DNA of 64,000 bases from Streptomyces broussonetiae (GTDB lineage: Bacteria; Actinomycetota; Actinomycetes; Streptomycetales; Streptomycetaceae), in the NCBI RefSeq assembly GCF_009796285.1, contig NZ_CP047020.1, positions 6,262,001 through 6,326,000 of the forward strand, given 5' to 3'. The stretch's first letter is position 1. Each line of letters begins with the position of its first letter. Made by a program: the position numbers and the translations under genes. Below, one piece after another: positions 60,226 through 64,000 of the stretch. The notes beneath the pieces were generated by a model, which was not told where the DNA came from, did not search any database, and saw nothing but the letters and a program-made list of their open reading frames with translations.

Positions 60226-60245
60226 GATCAGTGAGAGAGAGTGAG

Positions 60246-60282
60246 AAAGGGCGGGAGTCAGTGAGACTGACTCCCGCCCTTT
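60246..60282. terminator. Bidirectional terminator between int and tRNA-Arg
   Basis: AAAGGGCGGGAGTCAGT and its exact complement form a 17-bp stem around GAG, ending in TTTT on the plus strand. It ends both the integrase operon and the tRNA transcript. Confidence 0.93.
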
Positions 60283-60334
60283 TCTGTCGGCATCCGCCCT
60301 GGTCAGACCGTTGCTTTGGGTCTCTGACCGGCGA

Positions 60335-60376
60335 GTGCCCCCGGCAGGATTCGAACCTGCGCACACGGCTCCGGAG
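60335..60376. repeat. attR, overlapping the tRNA-Arg 3' half
   Basis: Exact 42-bp partner of attL. Integration here restores a complete tRNA gene. Confidence 0.95.
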
Positions 60377-60407
60377 GCCGTTGCTCTATCCCCTGAGCTA
60401 CGGGGGC
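60336..60407 (-). tRNA. tRNA-Arg (CCG anticodon)
   Basis: Cloverleaf of 72 nt: acceptor GCCCCCG/CGGGGGC, D arm GCTC/GAGC, anticodon stem ACGGC/GCCGT around CTCCGGA, T stem CAGG/CCTG with loop TTCGAAT. The 3' CCA is not encoded. Integration site of the AICE. Confidence 0.96.
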
Positions 60408-60584
60408 GTGTCGGCTGTTGAGCTGTTGCTCGCGGCGACGGGTAGAACACTAGCAGGTCCGGCGGGATGATCAGGAACCCGTTTGTCGGGGTGGGGGAGC
60501 AGGCAGGGCGGTACGGGTCCCCTGTACGGGGCGGAAGTGGGGAAAACCCGGACGCGATGGCCGGTCCGGACCTACTCTCGACGT

Positions 60585-61154
60585 GTGCCAGGCGCCTCGG
60601 GTCGGGTCCTTGTCGTGGACGACAACAAGGTCATCCGGCAGTTGATCAGGGTCAATCTTGAGCTGGAAGGGCTCGAGGTCGTGACCGCGGCCGATGGTGC
60701 CGAGTGTCTGGACGTGGTGCATCAGGTGCGGCCCGACGTTGTGACGCTCGATGTCGTCATGCCCCGGCTGGACGGCCTGCGCACCGCCGCACGGCTGCGT
60801 GCCGATCCCCGTACACACCACCTCCCTCTCGCCATCATCAGCGCGTGCACACAGCACGAGGTCGACAGTGGTCTCGACGTCGGCGTCGACGCCTTCCTCG
60901 CCAAACCCTTCGAACCGGCCGAACTGGTGCGGCTCGTCAAGCAGTTGATCGAGCGTGCCGACAGCTCCGCGGGAGGCCGCGGAGGGCCTGGGGGACACGG
61001 AGGGGGTCAGGGTGACGGGAGCGACGACGGTGGGGACGGGTGCGGAGAAGGGGAAGAGGAAGGGGAAGGGGAAGGGGAAGGCTGTGGGGATGACGGTGGC
61101 GTCGGTGACGGCTTCGTCGACGGCGTTCCCGGCCGGATCTCCTACGGCGGATAG
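60585..61154 (+). CDS. Single-domain response regulator with low-complexity tail
   Basis: Protein of 189 residues. The receiver domain (about 5-125) has VLVVDDNKVIR, the phospho-acceptor Asp in VVTLDVVMPRLDG, and KPFEPAEL. There is no output domain: the last 60 residues are Gly/Asp/Glu-rich, encoded partly by GGGGAA repeats. GTG at 60585 (VPGASGRVLVV). No kinase adjoins it. It belongs to the conserved chromosomal block before argS-like and lysA genes. Confidence 0.85.
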   Translation: MPGASGRVLVVDDNKVIRQLIRVNLELEGLEVVTAADGAECLDVVHQVRPDVVTLDVVMPRLDGLRTAARLRADPRTHHLPLAIISACTQHEVDSGLDVGVDAFLAKPFEPAELVRLVKQLIERADSSAGGRGGPGGHGGGQGDGSDDGGDGCGEGEEEGEGEGEGCGDDGGVGDGFVDGVPGRISYGG

Positions 61155-61179
61155 CGCAGCGCATCGCTCCTGATCCCTC

Positions 61180-61231
61180 ACGGTGGTCAGGCACGGTGGT
61201 CAGGCATGGTGGTCTGGCGCACCGGTCAGGC
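61180..61231. repeat. Four 13-bp tandem repeats
   Basis: CACGGTGGTCAGG is repeated exactly twice and then twice imperfectly just after the response regulator. Farther on (61313-61375) GCACCAG recurs several times. The remaining gap to 61505 has no gene I can support. Confidence 0.8.
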
Positions 61232-61505
61232 ACAGCAGGTCAGGGCGGTTTCGCCACAGGCCCGGCCGGCCGGGCGGCGGGCGGCTCGGGGCGGCACCTA
61301 CTGCGGTCATTGCATCAGCGGCACCAGCGCACCAGCGGCACCAGTTGCACCAGCGTCAGGCGCCAGCGGCACCATCGGCGCAGCTGGCCGCGCCATCAAC
61401 ACTGTCCCCACCGTCCCCCCGCCCCGCGAGGCGGACCGTGTCGTCCCCCGTCCCACAGTGAGAACCGCTTCACCTACCCGTCCCGTCCTCCCCTACGCTT
61501 GTCCC

Positions 61506-62567
61506 GTGACCCCCGTCGAACTGTCCCGCACCGTGCTGCACGCGGTGCGTCGTGCTGTCGATGACGGGGAGCTGAGGGTGACCGTGCCCGAGCGGGTCGT
61601 GGTGACCGAGCCGGGGGCCGGGGGGTGCGGTGACTACGCCACCACCATCGCCCTCCAGCTCGCCCGGCCGGCCGGGCAGCCGCCGCGTCGGGTCGCCGAG
61701 ATCCTGCGGCTGCGGCTCGCGGACGCCGACGGCATCCGTGAGGTCGTCGTCACAGGGCCGGGATTCCTCAACATCAGCCTCGCCGAGCAGGCGCAGGCCG
61801 GCCTCGTCACCGCCGTCGTCCGGGAGATCCGCGCCCGCGGTGCCGCGTACGGCCACGGTGACGCGCTCGCCGGGCAGGTCGTCGCGTTGCGGGTGCCGTA
61901 CGAGGTCCGGGCCGAGGTCGTCGCCGACGCCGTCGTACGACTGGTCGCCGCGCAGGGCGGGCGGGCCACCGTCGAGCACGGCGAGCCTGTCACTCTGCGG
62001 CCTGTGCCCGCGCCGGAGGACCCGGCGCCGCTCGGGCCGGACGCCGTGCAGTGGGCCCTGCTCCATCCCGCCCCGCACGACCGGCCCCGGATCACCGCCG
62101 ACCACCTCGTCCAGCGGGAGGGTAATCCGCTGTTCCGGGTGCGGTACGCCCACGCCCGCGTCCGCTCCGTCAGCCGCAATGCCGCCCGCCTGGGCTTCAC
62201 CGCCGAGCCCGGTCCCCTCGAGTCCGGTCCCCTCGAGTCCGGTCCCCTCGAGCCCGTCACGGGCGCCGGTACCCGTACCGATGCCGGCAATGAAGCCGTC
62301 GCCGCCTCCCGTGACCTTCTCACCCCCCTGGCCGACCATCCCCGCATCCTCGCCGCGGCCGCCACCCACCGTGCCCCGGACCGGCTTGCCCGGCATCTCG
62401 TCACCGTCGCCGATGCCGTGCTGCCCTTTCTGCCCTGCGTGTTGCCCAGCGGCGAGGAGAAACCCTCGGCCGCCCACCGTGCCCGGCTCGCGCTCGCCGA
62501 AGCCGCCGGGACGGTGCTGGCCGGCGGCCTGTCCCTGCTCGGTATCGACGCACCCGAACACCTCTGA
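61506..62567 (+). CDS. nrtL: ArgS-related anticodon-binding protein without catalytic core
   Basis: Protein of 353 residues that keeps the N-terminal arginyl-tRNA-synthetase-like domain (GDYATTIALQLAR; VVVTGPGFLNISL) and a C-terminal DALR anticodon-binding domain (PLADHPRILAAAATHRAP; ALAEAAGTVLAGGLSLLGI), but lacks the HIGH and KMSKS catalytic motifs and most of the catalytic domain. It cannot charge tRNA; the role is unknown. A 15-bp repeat (GGTCCCCTCGAGTCC, three units, 62211-62255) adds GPLES repeats in the linker. GTG at 61506. Immediately upstream of lysA. Confidence 0.83.
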   Translation: MTPVELSRTVLHAVRRAVDDGELRVTVPERVVVTEPGAGGCGDYATTIALQLARPAGQPPRRVAEILRLRLADADGIREVVVTGPGFLNISLAEQAQAGLVTAVVREIRARGAAYGHGDALAGQVVALRVPYEVRAEVVADAVVRLVAAQGGRATVEHGEPVTLRPVPAPEDPAPLGPDAVQWALLHPAPHDRPRITADHLVQREGNPLFRVRYAHARVRSVSRNAARLGFTAEPGPLESGPLESGPLEPVTGAGTRTDAGNEAVAASRDLLTPLADHPRILAAAATHRAPDRLARHLVTVADAVLPFLPCVLPSGEEKPSAAHRARLALAEAAGTVLAGGLSLLGIDAPEHL

Positions 62568-62621
62568 GGCCCCTCGCCGAGGACGCCCCGGAGAGAGACA
62601 GAGAGTCTGAGAGCCACCGTC

Positions 62622-64000
62622 ATGAGCCGTTCCGCCCACCCCGCCGGGCCCCGCCACGCCGACGTCCTGCCCGAGGGGCACTACTCCGCGCCGCCCGCCG
62701 ACCTCAACGTCCTCGACCACAAGGTGTGGGCCCAGACCGTCGGGCGCAACGCCGACGGGGTCGTCACCGTCGGCGGAGTCGACGTGGGCCGGCTCGCCGA
62801 GGAGTTCGGCACGCCCGCCTACATCCTCGACGAGGCCGACTTCCGGGCCAGGGCGCGTGCCTGGCGCACCGCCTTCGGTCCCGATGCCGATGTCTTCTAC
62901 GCCGGAAAGGCCTTCCTCTCGCGTGCCGTCGTGCGGTGGCTCCACGAGGAGGGGCTCAACCTCGATGTGTGCTCGGGCGGGGAGCTGGCGACCGCCCTGT
63001 CCGCCGGCATGCCCGCCGAGCGCATCGCCTTCCACGGCAACAACAAGTCCACGGACGAGATCCGTCGCGCCGTCGAGGCCGGGGTCGGGCGGATCGTGCT
63101 CGACTCCTTCCAGGAGATCGTGCGGGTCGCCCATGTCGCGCAGTCCCTCGGCAAGCGGCAGAGGGTCCAGATCCGGATCACCGTCGGGGTGGAGGCGCAT
63201 ACGCACGAGTTCATCGCGACCGCCCACGAGGACCAGAAGTTCGGGATTCCGCTCGCCGGGGGTCAGGCGGCGGAAGCGGTGCGGCGCGCTCTTCAGCTCG
63301 ACGGGCTCGAGCTGATCGGGATCCACTCCCACATCGGGTCGCAGATCTTCGACATGTCCGGGTTCGAGGTCGCCGCCCATCGTGTGGTCGGACTGCTCAA
63401 GGACATTCGTGACGAGCACGGTGTGGAGCTGCCCGAGATCGATCTGGGAGGCGGGCTCGGCATCGCCTACACCAGTGCCGACGATCCGCGCGAGCCGCAC
63501 GAGATCGCCAAGGCCCTGACCGAGATCGTCACCCGGGAGTGCGAGGCCGCCCGGCTGCGGACGCCTCGGATCTCCGTCGAGCCCGGCCGGGCCGTCGTCG
63601 GGCCGACCGCCTTCACGCTCTACGAGGTCGGCACCGTGAAGCCGCTCGAGGGGCTGCGGACGTATGTGTCGGTCGACGGCGGTATGTCCGACAACATCCG
63701 CACCGCGTTGTACGACGCCGAGTACAGCGTCGCCCTGGTGTCCCGCGCCTCCGACGCCGAGCCGATGCTCGCCCGCGTGGTCGGCAAGCACTGTGAGAGC
63801 GGGGACATCGTGGTCAAGGACGCGTTCCTGCCCGCCGACCTGGCGCCGGGCGATCTCATCGCCGTACCCGCCACCGGTGCCTACTGCCGGTCCATGGCCA
63901 GCAACTACAACCACGTTCTCCGGCCGCCCGTCGTCGCGGTGAAGGACGGCGAGGCCCGGGTGATCGTCCGGCGTGAGACGGAGGAGGACCTTCTGCGTCT
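62622..64000 (+). CDS. lysA: Diaminopimelate decarboxylase, 3' end beyond window
   Basis: LysA makes L-lysine from meso-diaminopimelate with PLP. 459 codons are visible, about the whole of the usual 463. The PLP Lys is in DVFYAGKAFLSRAVV; HGNNKS, HSHIGSQIFD, DLGGGLGIAYT, EPGRAVVG and the Tyr in ATGAYCRSMASNYN follow the fold III decarboxylase pattern. ATG at 62622 with a GAG-rich leader. It starts 54 bp after nrtL and probably heads or continues the threonine/lysine gene block beyond the window. Confidence 0.96.
   Translation, partial: MSRSAHPAGPRHADVLPEGHYSAPPADLNVLDHKVWAQTVGRNADGVVTVGGVDVGRLAEEFGTPAYILDEADFRARARAWRTAFGPDADVFYAGKAFLSRAVVRWLHEEGLNLDVCSGGELATALSAGMPAERIAFHGNNKSTDEIRRAVEAGVGRIVLDSFQEIVRVAHVAQSLGKRQRVQIRITVGVEAHTHEFIATAHEDQKFGIPLAGGQAAEAVRRALQLDGLELIGIHSHIGSQIFDMSGFEVAAHRVVGLLKDIRDEHGVELPEIDLGGGLGIAYTSADDPREPHEIAKALTEIVTRECEAARLRTPRISVEPGRAVVGPTAFTLYEVGTVKPLEGLRTYVSVDGGMSDNIRTALYDAEYSVALVSRASDAEPMLARVVGKHCESGDIVVKDAFLPADLAPGDLIAVPATGAYCRSMASNYNHVLRPPVVAVKDGEARVIVRRETEEDLLR

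Larger units (their letters stand above)
44765..60376. mobile_element. Actinomycete integrative and conjugative element (AICE) in tRNA-Arg
   Basis: A 15.6-kb element bounded by identical 42-bp att sites. Modules: regulation (GntR, NsdA-like), accessory (APH kinase, GGDEF), transfer and spread (TraB/FtsK, DUF2637 and small membrane proteins), replication (SSB, prim-pol, RepA-like ATPase) and integration (Xis, tyrosine Int next to attR). This is the typical AICE set, with double-stranded DNA transfer by a single FtsK-like translocase and no type IV secretion genes or relaxase. All modules look intact, so the element may still be mobile. Confidence 0.93.

Noticed and set aside
44765..60376. Prophage
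   Set aside because: No capsid, terminase, tail or lysis genes; the TraB, DUF2637 and prim-pol/RepA set is diagnostic for an AICE.

Overview
The window is high-GC actinobacterial DNA and almost certainly comes from a Streptomyces chromosome. GTG and TTG starts are common, genes are densely coupled by ATGA/GTGA overlaps, and it carries Streptomyces hallmarks: a Kgd/SucA fusion, a conservon (cvnABCD), HspR-type control of lon, SpoIIE/PAS regulators, DUF742, NsdA-like and DUF6083 proteins, and an integrated conjugative element of the AICE type.

Left part (1-39.7 kb) is mostly core chromosome. In order it holds: kgd (cut by the left edge, minus strand); a two-component pair; a spermidine-synthase-like methyltransferase; a rhomboid-like protein; lon preceded by a HAIR operator; a PAS-GAF-SpoIIE-HATPase phosphatase; a secreted GH25 lysozyme; a MarR regulator; a PP2C-like protein; the conservon cvnABCD followed by a styrene/indole-monooxygenase-like flavoprotein; a 1.6-kb insertion that duplicates the 3' end of that flavoprotein gene; an NlpC/P60 peptidase; a TetR/SDR/AurF-like group facing a second ferritin-like diiron gene; a PBP-RodA (SEDS) pair; a histidine kinase with a lipoprotein; a PTP-like phosphatase; a NERD protein; the NHEJ pair ligD(pol) and ku; and an MFS exporter with its divergent ArsR-type regulator.

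39.7-44.7 kb is accessory DNA. It contains a frameshifted wHTH-repeat remnant, a two-gene putative restriction-modification system (PD-(D/E)XK protein and NPPY DNA methyltransferase, visibly lower in GC than its surroundings), a small unknown protein and a DUF6083 protein.

44.77-60.38 kb is an AICE of about 15.6 kb. It is bounded by 42-bp identical att repeats and integrated at the 3' end of tRNA-Arg(CCG). It encodes a double-wHTH GntR repressor, an APH-family kinase, an NsdA-like regulator, a set of small transfer/spread proteins including a DUF2637 SpdB-like protein, a GGDEF protein, a TraB/FtsK DNA translocase, SSB, a prim-pol primase, a RepA-like RecA-fold ATPase, Xis and a tyrosine integrase. 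From 48.5 kb to the integrase all genes lie on the plus strand and most overlap, so they could form one operon of about 12 kb. Its leader carries an rRNA-spacer-like TTGAGAACT...ACAGTGGAC motif. Three copies of a covarying hairpin with an almost invariant 18-nt loop precede three of its genes, and a tRNA-like acceptor/T-arm minihelix lies between the first two genes. These RNA elements are the most novel material I see.

Right part (60.3-64 kb) returns to the chromosome: tRNA-Arg(CCG), a single-domain response regulator, an ArgS-like protein without a catalytic core (NrtL type), and lysA, cut by the right edge.

All calls come from reading the sequence; no database search was possible. Starts were chosen by ribosome binding site, overlap with neighbours and family habit.
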